This document shows, in pieces, positions 51,554-62,519 of a DNA stretch of 64,000 nt. The notes under the pieces are model-generated. The model worked only from the letters and a program-made list of their open reading frames with translations. It was not told the DNA's origin and did no database searches. The DNA comes from Raphanus sativus (taxonomy: Eukaryota; Streptophyta; Magnoliopsida; Brassicales; Brassicaceae): the NCBI RefSeq assembly GCF_000801105.2, contig NC_079515.1, positions 18,809,407 to 18,873,406 on the forward strand, written 5' to 3'. Made by a program: the position numbers and the translations under genes. Each line of letters starts with the position of its first letter. The stretch's first letter is position 1.

Positions 51554-53290
51554 TCAGAGTAAGGACTTGACGTGATTCCTAGCTTGGTCGCGTATTTCCC
51601 GATTTGGAAACTTCTCGATCACCTCTGAACCAAAAGAGGAAATGAGAGCTCTTCTTGCAGTCTCCAAGTCGATCCCACGAGCTTGGAAATAGAAGAGCTG
51701 GTCTTCTTCGAGATCACTGATAGCAGCTCCGTGTGAGCACTTGACATCATCTGCAATGATCTGAAGGTTGGGTTTTATGTTCACGGTGGCTCGAGGTTTC
51801 AAAAGAAGGCTTCTCGTCAGTTGTCCCGCGTCCGTCTGTTGAGCATACTTGTTAACTCGGACATTGCCATCGAACACAGCTTGACCAGAGGAGTGAGCAA
51901 CGATACACTTGTGGAGCTGACGGGAAGAGCCTCGGGGATGGTCTAAAACAATTCTGCTATGGAGATCAAGAGTCTGGTCGTTGACGCACATATGAAACGT
52001 TGTTAGCTCCGTGAGCGTATCGGGCCCCAGTTGCTGCACATGAACATTGTGCCTCCCTAATCTCCCGCCGGTACTCACTTCTACAAGCTCGTACTCGCTC
52101 TCTGCCTCCTACAAAAAAGATCAACCACATGGAAAATATTCACTCTCCTGAACAATGAACATCCAATTTTTATTTTAACCAAGGTATAAAAGCAAAACTC
52201 ACATGACACTTAACTACACTAATTATTGATCCTCCAGAAGAATTCAATCATAAAGATTACAACTTTTTCTTACCCCAGCACCAACAACAAAGACACTCCC
52301 CTTAAAACGATTCAATACAAAAATTACAACTTTCCTATCAGATTGACGTTTTTTTTCCTAAAACCAAAACTAAACTAAAGCTAATTTTGTCACGGAAGAG
52401 GACAAGAAGAGAACCTGTCGGACGAAAGTCCACTTGATATGAGCAGCAGCCGTAGACTCTTGCTGCAAGTAGGAATGCTTAACCTTGGCATTCTTTAAGA
52501 CAACAACTTCCAAAACAGGATTGGTCCAATAAAACCCTTGTTCGTCTTTACCCACAAACTCTTCGATTATACCAATCTCACCTCCTTCCTCTACCAAGAC
52601 AAAAACCCTAGGATTCGATACCGGTAACCTTTTCGATTCCCGGTCACCGGTTTGACCAGAAAAGTACCTCAGATGAATCGAATTCTCCACCTTACATCCA
52701 GCCGGAACGTAAATCACAGTCAAATCAGGTGCCCCCATGCCGTTAATCGACCAGAACAGATCACCGGAGTCGAAATCTCCGATGAATTCGGAGACCCGGT
52801 TAGCGAGGTCGTCCGGTAGACCCGAGAAGCTCCCGAAGTAAACACCATCGGGCAAATCCGATGGGGCGATCGTCAAATTGGAGACGAACCCGTCGATAAT
52901 CACCGCGTTTGGAAAGTGGGTTTCCGTCAGGTTGTCGAGAATCTCCGAGTTGGGTTGCTGCTGGGTCGAGACCGGTTCGATTTGGGAGTAACGGATGAAT
53001 GATGTGTCGGTGAACCGGAAAGGCTCGTCTCTTCGGGATGGCCATGGGGTTGATAAGAGGGACTCCGCGGAAGAGTCTCGGATTCTCTGGAGAGGTAAAG
53101 AAGGAGAAGGAGAAGGGGAGAGAGAGTCTTCGAGAGATTCTGCTAGCTGAAGTACGAATGGGTCGGAGAAAGAAGCTTGCGCTCTGACGGAAACAGTCGT
53201 AGGAGTTGTTCTTCTGTTTGAAAACGATTTTGGTTTGGAAGATAGGTTCGGTGTCAGTGACAAGCGGCTGAGAACTGTGGCAGTCGCCAT
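51554..53290 (-). CDS. ABCI7: SufD, plastid Fe-S cluster assembly scaffold subunit (2 exons)
   Basis: A component of the chloroplast SUFBC2D complex that assembles iron-sulfur clusters with SufB and the SufC ATPase. Exon 1 is 53290-52415 (292 codons) and exon 2 is 52108-51554 (185 codons with stop); GT-AG, phase 0, 476 aa in total, the usual plant SufD length. Residues 1-40 are Ser/Thr/Arg-rich and look like a transit peptide (MATATVLSRLSLTPNLSSKP). The core beta-helix domain includes VYFGSFSGLPDDL, LFWSINGMGAPDLTVIYVPAG, GRLGRHNVHVQQLGPD, and near the end IIADDVKCSHGAAISDLEEDQLFYFQARGID, the conserved SufB/SufD C-terminal signature. The gene is intact and corresponds in position to AT1G32500 (NAP6). 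Confidence 0.95.
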
Positions 53291-53339
53291 CTCTTTCTTC
53301 TCTTTTTCTTGCAGCGATCCAACCAGTTTTCTTCTTCAC

Positions 53340-55049
53340 ATATGGATTCTCACGTTTCTCCTCGTGTCGATTCTTTCTTTCAATCTTTGTTTAATTTGGG
53401 CTTATTTTAAGACCCATCTGAATTTTACTGGCCCATTTCACGTTTTGTTTCATATTATTTCCTTTTCTGACTCGAGGGACTTTTCACCTTTTTCGTCATG
53501 TACAACTTTACAAAATTGGAAGTAGATCATGACCTGCTCGACCGAGCGGGTGTTAATTTTTTTTATCTTTGTTTGTACTAAATGTTATACATGGTATGTG
53601 TATTAATTTTAAATTTTGAGAAATAAAATTTTGTTTAAATGTGTTTAAATAAACAATGTGTACTAATGTGATTACTTTGGCACGCTGCTGCAATCTTTAC
53701 ACCATATAAAACAGAAAAAGAAACAGATTTATAAACCAATAGAATAGAAAAAAAAATATAAAAGCTGAAACAAATGCAAGTACAGATTCATCTGCGAAGA
53801 TGCATTCAAATGTGTCGCCTCTAAAACCGGTATTTTTGCTTCCAACAATGAAGAACTTTAACTCGAATTTTCCAATTGTTTCTTAAAGGTTTCACACCAT
53901 CTATCATAACTAAAGTGCTAGGTTTCGACATTGTGTTTATTTGGGAGTTTTTGTGAATGTCGTATGGTGAATAAAAAGTCGAGTATTTATGTACAAATTT
54001 TTGTGAGGTGAAAAGAATATTTCACATTCAATTAAATCAATCATAATAAATAAAAATATCACAATTTGATCGACTCCTAGATTTTCGCTTGGATAAAATA
54101 TACTCGGAGAAGGGGATTTTCCATAACTGATTATTTAAACAACTTGGAGAAGGGTTTTTCTATAAAAGAATATTGACTGTATTTTTAAAGGAAATGAATA
54201 TCCGATAATCAATTACATTAACCATAGTAAATACTAAGAACATCGATTTTATTGTTTCCTAGATTTTAGGTTTGATAGAATAAACTTGGAGAAGAATATT
54301 TTCTATAACCGATTTTTAAAACTTGTGATATTATTAAATTTGATATTGTAGGCATGTTAAATCAACTTGGAGAAGTGGTTTTGCTATAAAAGATTATTTA
54401 GTGTATATTTTAGAATTGAGAGATTCAATTTTTTAAAAGAACAATATGGACCAATCTTAAGATGAATTATATATAATTGCAATATGGACAAACAGATAAA
54501 TTATATATAATTGCAATGTGGACCAATCTTAAGAAGCTGGATGAGTGTGAGCATGATGGTTTTATTACAAATACTATGTTTAATTTGTATATGATCATGG
54601 CAGGGATTATGGTTGCACATTTGAGTTGATCAGATATATTAATATCTAATTGTATGTGATGATTCATATGTATCTTAGTATTCTTACTATATATATGTAT
54701 TATATAATTTTAATATGGACAAACAGATGAATGGTACGTATTTCATAGGAACGGTATCTATATATTATATCTATATATTATATATAATTGCAATATGGAC
54801 AAACAGATGAATTATGTATAATTGCAATATAATTGTAAGATTTAGTTTCAGAGCAATGGTACGTATTATATTCTTAGTATATAAATCGACATGTAATAAT
54901 GGTACGTATTAAATCCACATGTAATAATATGTGGAAACCGTATATGGTATGTATTATAAATAAGGGATGATGTTTAATTTAAATATAAGAGGTCCACCTT
55001 TAAAATCTACCTAAAAGAAGTTGTAATGTTTCTATTTTAATAAGATAGA
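53340..55049. other. AT-rich intergenic DNA with short repeats
   Basis: No gene. 'aacttggagaag' phrases recur at 54110-54380 at roughly 100-bp intervals. 'tataattgcaatatggaca' followed by 'aacagat' occurs at about 54472, 54702 (partial) and 54782. 'aatggtacgtatt' recurs at 54730, 54852 and 54898. A Helitron-type 5' end (minus strand) abuts 55049. Confidence 0.5.
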
Positions 55050-55689
55050 CTAGATCTCGATCCGCGCTTTGGAAGCGCGAAATATTTTACGATAAAAGTT
55101 TCACTAATAACTTGATAAATATTTTGGTAATTTATAAAGAGTGTATTTAAAATATTTTTGCATTTAAATCAGTGTTTTTAAATTCAACCCTGTGATTATA
55201 CTGATTAATCCGGAGATCTGACAATTCAATTTAGGTTCTTAAAATATTCATATTAAAAAATCACTAAAACCCGAGACTAACTGATTGAACTGGTAGATGA
55301 TCGATATGTAATCTAATTTGATTTAAATTGTAATAGTTTCATAATTTGTAATCTTATAATCCAAATTTTAAAGTTCATTATTTTGTAATTTATGAAATTA
55401 TGATGTTTCTACAAAAATTTAAAGAGAAAATGATAGATATAAAATAACTAAGATTAATTATTGTATTGTTTGGAAATATTGATAGTAGTATAAAAATATA
55501 TTGTTTGGAAACATTGATAGTAGTATAAAGAAATAAGTATATTGTTTGGAAACATGGATAGTAGTATAAAGAAAGGAACATTAGTGATTTAATGTACGTT
55601 TAATTTTAAAGCATAAATGTGTATTTAATTTAAAAACTTACAAAATAAATGTTAGGTCCAAGAGAATGTTTCTGTTTTAATAAGATAGA
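55050..55689 (-). mobile_element. Short Helitron (640 bp)
   Basis: On the minus strand it starts TCTATCTTATTAAAACAG at 55689. It ends with a GCGCTTCCAAAGCGC hairpin, a short spacer and CTAG at 55053-55050. A lies on the left (55049) and T on the right (55690). A second copy of the family's 5' terminus, aatgtttctattttaataag followed by ataga, ends exactly at 55049, so another unit adjoined it head to tail. The interior has three copies of 'tattgtttggaaa.at.gata'. Confidence 0.7.
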
Positions 55690-55708
55690 TGTATAGTTTA
55701 GAGCACCA

Positions 55709-55760
55709 TCTATACTATTAAACTAGGATAAGAATTATATAATAAAAATTGGGGAATTAT
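55709..55760 (+). mobile_element. Helitron 5' terminus
   Basis: TCTATACTATTAAACTAGG after an A is a typical Brassicaceae Helitron 5' start. I found no matching 3' hairpin/CTAG end before the next gene, so only the terminus is called. Confidence 0.45.
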
Positions 55761-56859
55761 ATAATAAAAATTAAAAATCCCCTTCTTATTATTTGAGGAG
55801 ACCAATATAAAACTAACCTTTACTTTATGTGTGATTTATATGAGTGTCATTTCCTATGTGACAGCCTCACAATCACTCTCACCCATATTTTAACATAACC
55901 CTTAGCTTACTAGAATTATTACAACATATGCCATTATATTACAATATTATTGTGACCAATATTGATGAATTATCACACGATTCATGTTTGCTTATTTTAA
56001 GTTTTTATGTTCAATTTCATCGCGTATAGAAAGTGTATCATTTGGTTTACTCATCAATCTAATAACTGAGATTTGATCGTTGTCTATTATATTGTATTGT
56101 ACGTATGAAAATATTTTTGAGGTCTATAATGTTCACATACAACTTATGTCTAGGTGACAAATACAATTTATGACGTTACGTTATATTTATATTTTTTTTT
56201 GAACTGAAGATATTTATATTTATATGTTTTCTGATGATCATAACCATGAAAACACATATTTTTATATGTTTGCAACTTCTGACATTACATAATATTTACA
56301 TATTTTTTATATTACATATCTATAATTATAACAAACAGCTAAATATATAAATACACAGACGCTCACTTCAGTTTATATAAAAATAAAAAAATTATAAAAC
56401 ACAGTTCTGGTTGGATTTTCCCATGTATAATACTGAAAGAATGATCTAGGTTTTATCTTTGTCAATACACCTGATGTTAGTTCATTTGATAAGATATATT
56501 GAATTTTGATAAAAAAAACATATAATAAACTATTTTGATTTAATTATTACACATGTAGACTAAGTTTATGTGCCAAACCCAATAAATAGAGCACTGATTT
56601 GCTGGATGTATTTGCCCGAACCTGATAAACGAATATTAACTCTTGCAAATCGCGAATTATATTAATTGATACACTTTATGTGTTTTCCTAAAACAACTAG
56701 GATTAACTCTCAATCGCGATTTATTTGCCGAACACATAACATGATTTATATGATAATCATCCATTGATTATGTATCCAAGCGTTATCTTCGTGTTAATCC
56801 AAAAACACCACACTTCAGACTGAATTGAAAACGATTGTCACACTCTTTTTAATACTTCA
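55761..56859. other. AT-rich intergenic DNA, no gene seen
   Basis: Low-complexity and A/T-rich. I recognise no exon and cannot complete any transposon. Confidence 0.5.
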
Positions 56860-57221
56860 CTAGGAGCCACTGAAACAAGAAAACTCTTTATATTGCTCTA
56901 TTGCTGATAATAGAGTCAAAGAGATTACCGTTCCATAGAATTTTATACTGCTTTTTGAAGTAACCATAGTTTGCAGCAAGAACTCCATCACCATCACATG
57001 AGGAACCATCAACGATTGAACTCTTGTACCTCCTGAATTACCATCACATGAGGAACCATCAATGATTGAACTCCTGTACATCCAGACGGTGTGTACATAT
57101 TGGTCAAGAGCTTCGTATGCCTCCTCACTAAATAGTAATTTTTTGGAAAAAAAATAAGAAAATTAGGGATCAATTATAGATAAGCATGAGATAGTGCTAA
57201 AGAATTGTTTACTTGACTTAC
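56860..57221 (-). other. Downstream part of the SEC22/Elongin-like locus, with a 50-bp tandem repeat
   Basis: ccatcacatgaggaaccatc and the following ~30 bases occur twice in tandem (56991-57040 and 57041-57085). Since 50 is not a multiple of three, the duplication changes frame. An acceptor-like TATTTAG at about 57131 could start a last exon, but the encoded residues resemble nothing that I know. I leave the 3' end of the gene open. Confidence 0.4.
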
Positions 57222-57593
57222 CTTTAGGAGCCATTGGTGCAAAAGGATATTTATTATAAACTCCCTCGGAACAAAGTTTTTGGTTGAAGCATTCGCTCCA
57301 CTTGAAAGATGTATCGTACATTCCAAGGTTTTGGTGGACAAGTTCGGTCTCTTTAGACCCGAACTCATGTTGGTAGAAGCGCTTCCAAACAGGATCTGTC
57401 AGTGAATAAATGTCGTTGTTGGTTTCAAGCCTTAGGACTTCTTCCGAAGTACACAGACCTAGTAACCTTTCGAGAAGCTCCTCTGGCATCGAATTGACAT
57501 AGTTAAGAGACACTGTTAGACGTTCCAAGCACATGTCAATAAGGGACGATGTCTCTTTTTGGTACAGTTTTCCATTTTTATGCATAAATGTAC
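57222..57593 (-). pseudogene. Elongin-A-like exon with SEC22-like start (chimeric exon 3)
   Basis: Bounded by TTTGTAG| at 57594 and AAAG|GTAAGT at 57221. The first ~12 residues (TFMHKNGKLYQ) fit the SEC22 longin/linker sequence that follows exon 2. The rest is Elongin-A-like: SSLIDMCLERLTVSLNYV, MPEELLERLLGLCTSEEVLRLE, SLTDPVWKRFYQHEFGSKE, FKWSECFNQKL. In Elongin A this part contains the BC-box/F-box-like helix that binds Elongin C, and the family acts with RNA polymerase II and as a ubiquitin-ligase adaptor. The splice phase from exon 2 (G|GT) is compatible. Either a real fusion gene or a remnant in which an Elongin A segment replaced the SEC22 3' part. Confidence is high for each family, moderate for the joint transcript. 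Confidence 0.7.
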
Positions 57594-57652
57594 CTACAAA
57601 GAAAAGAAAATTCACAAAGGGAGAAGATGAAAAACCAAGGAAAGGATAGTAC

Positions 57653-57803
57653 CAAATTCATAGAGCCGGGCAGCTGTTTCGATCTTAGGCCCATCTATAC
57701 GGTCATATTCACTCTTGAGATCTTCCAGGTACTTGAAGGCGAGTTCCTTTGGGTAAGAGCGGTCACACATTGTCAAGCAGCATACACGCCTCGTGTGATG
57801 TAA
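57653..57803 (-). pseudogene. SEC22-like exon 2 (longin domain), frame-shifted
   Basis: The exon runs from ACTTTAG| (57804) to GAATTTG|GTACTA (57652). It encodes LTMCDRSYPKELAFKYLEDL, continuing KSEYDRIDGPKIETAARLYEF, which is the second half of the SEC22 longin domain (R-SNARE of ER-Golgi transport). Read from exon 1 (..YVF + H-Y-I), the frame runs into a stop after nine residues. The family sequence RVCCLTMCDRS is in another frame, so about one base has been lost near 57790. Translation could in principle restart at the internal Met of MCDRSYP. Confidence 0.75.
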
Positions 57804-58067
57804 CTAAAGTTGTCTGATCAAGGAATATCACTGGATATATGTGGTTCTTTCTTTCACATTGGTTACAAGATATAAGCATACCAACAGTTACATATACAAT
57901 TACGACGTCTCAAACATAATGCTAGAAGACTGGAACGTGAGATAAGCAGAAAACGTAAGAATAAAATTTAAGAAAACAAACTGGTGCAAACACACACACA
58001 ATTCAAAAAGCATATTATATACAGACAAAAGGTTAGTCAGCTTCCTGCGTTTAGGTCATATAATATA

Positions 58068-61000
58068 TTAGGTGTGTTGCCCGCATTTGCGGACACAATT
58101 TTCTTCCGAATATTTATTAGTTTATATATTTTATTAAAATATGTATACTTATTATAATATTAAATTTTTGAAAACACTAACATATTAAAAATATTTTTGA
58201 TTTTGAAATCTTATACTTTTATTATCCCTTTTTGTACATTTATTTTTACTTATATTTTGCTCATATTTTCCATTATTTATATTTTCCATTACATATATTT
58301 TGCTCATTTATACTATTTAAACAAAAACAATAAAAATTTTACTTACAAAAAGTAATAGTTGGATCAATATATTTATTGTTAGATTAAAATAAAAATATTA
58401 TATATTTTTATTAAAATAATATGATTAATATAAGTTCGTTTTATTTTAATATATATTTTTAGATTTTGGATCATTATTATTAATATTAATTTTAATAATT
58501 TATCGAATCAAAACATTAAATTCATTTTTATTTTGTGGTTAATTTATGTTTTATTCATTAGGGGTATAAATGATATTGACCACTCTAAATTTTTTATTTT
58601 ACAATATATTTGTAGATTTTGGATAATTCTTATCATTATTAATTTTATTTACTATGTAATCAAAAAAATAAATTCGTTTTTGTTTTGTAGGTAATTTATA
58701 TATTTATCCATTAAGGATATAAACAATAACAGTCACTGTAATTTTTTATTTTAAAATATATTTTTAAATTTGGGATAATTTTTATCATTATTAATTTTAA
58801 TCAGTTACCTAATCATAAAATTAAAATTCATTTTTATTTATGTATAATTTATATGTTTATTCATTAAGGGTATAAACGATATGTTTATATTAATAATATT
58901 ATATTACTTTAATTAGACATTCGATTTTAGATATGTTATAGATTGTCAGTTTTGTTGTTTTTACAGTCGATTTAGTTATCATTTGGATATAGTGGTTTCC
59001 ATTTATTTCTTTGAATTCAATTATAATATTTTTTATTCTAAATATAATAAATTTTGATTAATTTTATTATTTGCATTTAGGTTGCTCGGTTGGTTGGTTA
59101 TCTTTTATATGCAAATATATTTTAGGATGATTATTTATAAATTAAGATATATTGTGCTTAGAATGAAATGAAAGATTAACTAAAGTGTCGGATTCCAAAT
59201 TCAATAAATTAATATAACAATGATATTATGAATTCTCATGCCTACATATATAAATTTTACAAAAAAACTAAATTGTAACAATTGTATAATATTTTATTTT
59301 CATTTGTTAATATATGAATCATTCTATAATTTATATTTATGAAATTAATTATTACCATAAGATTATATATTCTTATTGTAGTTTAATCTATGATATTAGA
59401 TATAAGTTGGATTACTCGAGTTACTCATGTTATGAATATATTAAGTTGCATGTATTATTTCATATTCAAACTGAAATATAAATATTTTTACTTTTGTTAA
59501 GTCACATCAAATTATTTGTATTTATCGTTTATTGTGCATGTACTTTCATATGTTTATCAATGATCAATATGAAGTTACATACATAAGTAACTGATATAAA
59601 CTCATGAACATATATCAATATCTACAATAATTAAAATATTTTATAAATTCTAAATAATTTTATGCCTTTGATTTATTGAATAGTAAACTGAAACTTTTTT
59701 TTTGTCATCAAACATACAGACTCATATAGACCACCAAAATGGTAGCTCTGCATCCATGTGAACGACAAAAGACGATTGTTGCCTGGCACTGCGTGCTAGA
59801 CGATCTGCCCTTGAATTTTCCGTCAGTGGTACATGAATGAGCTGTGAGCTATGGAAACTACTTTGTAGACTCTTGATATCCTGCAGATAACTTGCAAACG
59901 TTGGCCACTCCTCTGGTTCCGAAACCATCTTCACCAACTGAGAACAACCCGTTGCAAACGTAACATTAAACTGTCGTAAATTTTTCATACATTCCATTGC
60001 CTAAATCAGTGCCTCCACCTCCGAATGAAGGGGTGACATACTAGCCCGAACATTTCTCGCCCCCATCAAACCCTCATAGCCCTCCAGGGTACTAAACCAA
60101 CCTTGTCCCGAGAAAACTTCCTTATCCTTCCACGAACCATCTGTAAAACACCACCGCCCTGGGATAGTGACAGGTGAAGGTACTTGTGGTGGTATAGATT
60201 GTCGTATCATCAAATCTTGAGCCGCAGCCCACATAGTCGATTCCGTTTCAGCCAGTTTTAGTGTATCCCTAGCATCAATATCCAGATTACTAAAAACCTT
60301 ACTGTTCCTTGCTTTCCAAATATACTATAGTATCCACGCATACTGACAATCATTCATCTTGAGTAAGACTCTCCAGAATAAGTGATCCATATTAGTGAAC
60401 AATGATTCCGTAGGAAAAACGTCTGGATTTGTTGGAATTGTTGATAACGCCCAAACTTGCCTCGCTGGAGGACACTAAAAAAACACATGATTCAAGGATT
60501 CCTTAATGTGCCCACATCTATCACAGCTAATTTCCCCTTTCATTCCTCGTGTTTTTTAACTTTTTTTAACTGCAACACACCCTGATACAAGCTGCCATAG
60601 AAAGTGTTTCATCTTTGGTGGACACTTAACCTGCCAACAAAAAGTCTTCAATGCATCCACCGTCGGACCATAGAAAGCTAGTTGTTTTTCTTTATCCGGA
60701 TAAACCCTTTCCACCTCATATCCTGATTTAACCGTATATTTTCCATTATTCGTAAAATGCCAACCGTCATTGCCGTCCATGCAAAATCTACTAAGAGGTA
60801 TACTTTCAATAATCTTTGCATCCAAAGGGTCCACCACAGCCCGAATGGCTTGTGAATTCCAAGTCCTAGAACCTGGATTAATAAGAGCGTCAACTGTAAG
60901 TTCCGGAAACAGATTGTGTTGATTTTTGTTGGCTGGTCTCGGGCGAGTGGCTGGGATCCAAGGATCATTCCATACTGATATAGATGAACTTGTTCCCACC

Positions 61001-62227
61001 CTTTTAATTAGTCATTTGCTAACCAGAGATCTAGCAGATACAATACTCCTCCAGCCATATGATGGGGAGTAAGAACGGATCGGTTCCAGGGGTGAAGCAT
61101 TCCTGAAATACCGTCCTTTAAACTGAAACTTATTTCAAATAATCTTAAAAATCTGAATTCAGATTTGTTTTCGTATTTTGATTATGGTTATGTTAAGTTC
61201 CACAAACATAAAAACATAAAATTTAAAAGCAAATTTAAAATTTATTTAATATTAAGAAGACATGTAATTTTAATAATCATAAAATATAATATATCTACTT
61301 TGTTAAAGTATATCGTGTTATTTTAATTTAAAATATTTTGTAATTATTTGATCTAAAGATGTTTACTGTTAAAATATATTTTTCATTATCTAATATCTCT
61401 TAAAATAAACAGTAAAACAATTGTGATTGTATTTGAGAAAAATATAATTTATAGATATTTTTGCTGTAATTGAAAAATATTATAGTCAAATAAATATATG
61501 AAAATAAATAGAAAATTTCAATAATACTAATTATAAACTATTTGTAGCCAATTAAACATATATATGTTTATGTTACTTAATTATTTTATGTAATCGTCTA
61601 AGAAAATATATAGATATATAAAAATATTTTTATTATTTTGAAATTGTATTGTTTAAAATTTTGTTTTAAAATAAATAATATTTATTTCATATCAAGATTA
61701 TCTATGTGAAATTTTCTTTTATGAAATCAAATACAAATATATTTTTTCATCTATGAAAATATAGATATAAATAAAGTATTTTATTACATCAAAAGTATAT
61801 TTTATGTTATTTTTAAATGGAATATTACTATTTTGTGAACTTTCCTTTTTAATGAAATCATATTATATATGCATATAATTTTGTTTTAAATTTTCTTATA
61901 AACTTTATAAATTTTTCCTTTTTATTATATATCTTATTTAGAAATTTTTAAAAAGGAAACTAAATAAAAAATCAGTATAACTATTTGACTGATATTATAT
62001 AGACATATATTTTTCGTTTTTAAATTTTCTTTTAAACATTATAAATGTTTCCTTTTTATTATATATGTTATTTGGAAAAAAATTAAAAAAGAAACTAAAT
62101 AAAAAATCAATAAACATATTTAATAATAATAATTTTAATTCATTAAGGGTATCCGTGTAATCAACCATTGTGAGAGTTAACGTGAGCACGACACATAGGA
62201 AACTGACTTCTCAAATAACATTATAGA
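58068..62227 (-). mobile_element. Helitron (4.16 kb, carrying a LINE)
   Basis: The minus-strand 5' end at 62227 reads TCTATAATGTTATTTGAG, continuing AAGTCAGTTTCC, a terminus shared by many Brassicaceae Helitrons. The 3' end has the stem GTCCGCAAATGCGGGC, then ACACACCTAA with CTAA at 58071-58068. The element lies between A (58067) and T (62228), as required. The interior is AT-rich with repeated 'cattaagggtataaacgata' phrases (about 58557, 58708, 58862, 62142) and no Rep/helicase gene. The nested LINE accounts for about 1.4 kb. Confidence 0.7.
59697..61118 (-). pseudogene. 5'-truncated L1-type LINE fragment
   Basis: Minus-strand frames encode the C-terminal end of a plant LINE ORF2. 60999-60556 carries SISVWNDPWIP, DGWHFTNNGKYTVKSGYE and TFCWQVKCPPKMKHFLWQLV (zf-RVT domain). 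60234-60001 and 59997-59722 carry RWCFTDGSWKDKEVFSGQGW, SPLHSEVEALI and VPLTENSRADRLARSAR (RNase H-like RVT_3 domain). In-frame stops separate the pieces. The 3' end is a T-run on the plus strand at 59697-59703. The target duplication taaactgaaactt is perfect (59684-59696 and 61119-61131). Endonuclease and reverse transcriptase are missing, as expected from 5' truncation. Confidence 0.85.
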
Positions 62228-62331
62228 TATATATATAATGCAACTCTCTCAATCAAACATCAATATGACATCTAGCAAGCAAAATTTGAAATAATAAGAA
62301 GTGATGAATACATAACACATGTTAAGGATAC

Positions 62332-62513
62332 TGGAAAACATAGGGGCCATTTTCAACGGACCTAGCTTCATTCCCACCTCTGGGAAGCGTCTTAATCAGA
62401 GACATGCCCTGTTCCTTATATATTCCATTATCTTGTAAGTCACGTCCATCATATAGACCCTCTGCTAGAGGCAACCCATCTGCAATGCGAGCTATAAGTG
62501 TCATTTTCATCAT
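62332..62513 (-). pseudogene. SEC22-like exon 1 (longin domain N-terminus)
   Basis: MMKMTLIARIADGLPLAEGL and following residues (DGRDLQD, then LPRGGNEARSVENGPYVF) match the start of plant SEC22, an R-SNARE whose longin domain controls its sorting between ER and Golgi. The exon ends at CCA|GTATCC (62331). Splicing to exon 2 at 57803 gives ..FHYI, as in SEC22, but then the frame is lost. SNARE motif and membrane anchor are nowhere in the window, because the 3' part is Elongin-A-like. Either Met at 62511 or 62508 could start. This is a diverged paralogue (compare the SEC22-like AT5G52270 of Arabidopsis), probably a pseudogene. Confidence 0.75.
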
Positions 62514-62519
62514 CTTTGC

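Larger units (their letters stand above)
57804..62331 (-). other. SEC22-like intron 1, enlarged by a Helitron
   Basis: The intron lies between the donor CCA|GTATCC (62331) and the acceptor TTTAG (57804). Removing the Helitron at 58068-62227 leaves about 368 bp, an ordinary plant intron. The rest is transposon DNA. Confidence 0.65.

Noticed and set aside
52800..53339. 179-codon minus-strand frame overlapping SufD exon 1
   Set aside because: Out-of-frame shadow of the SufD coding sequence.
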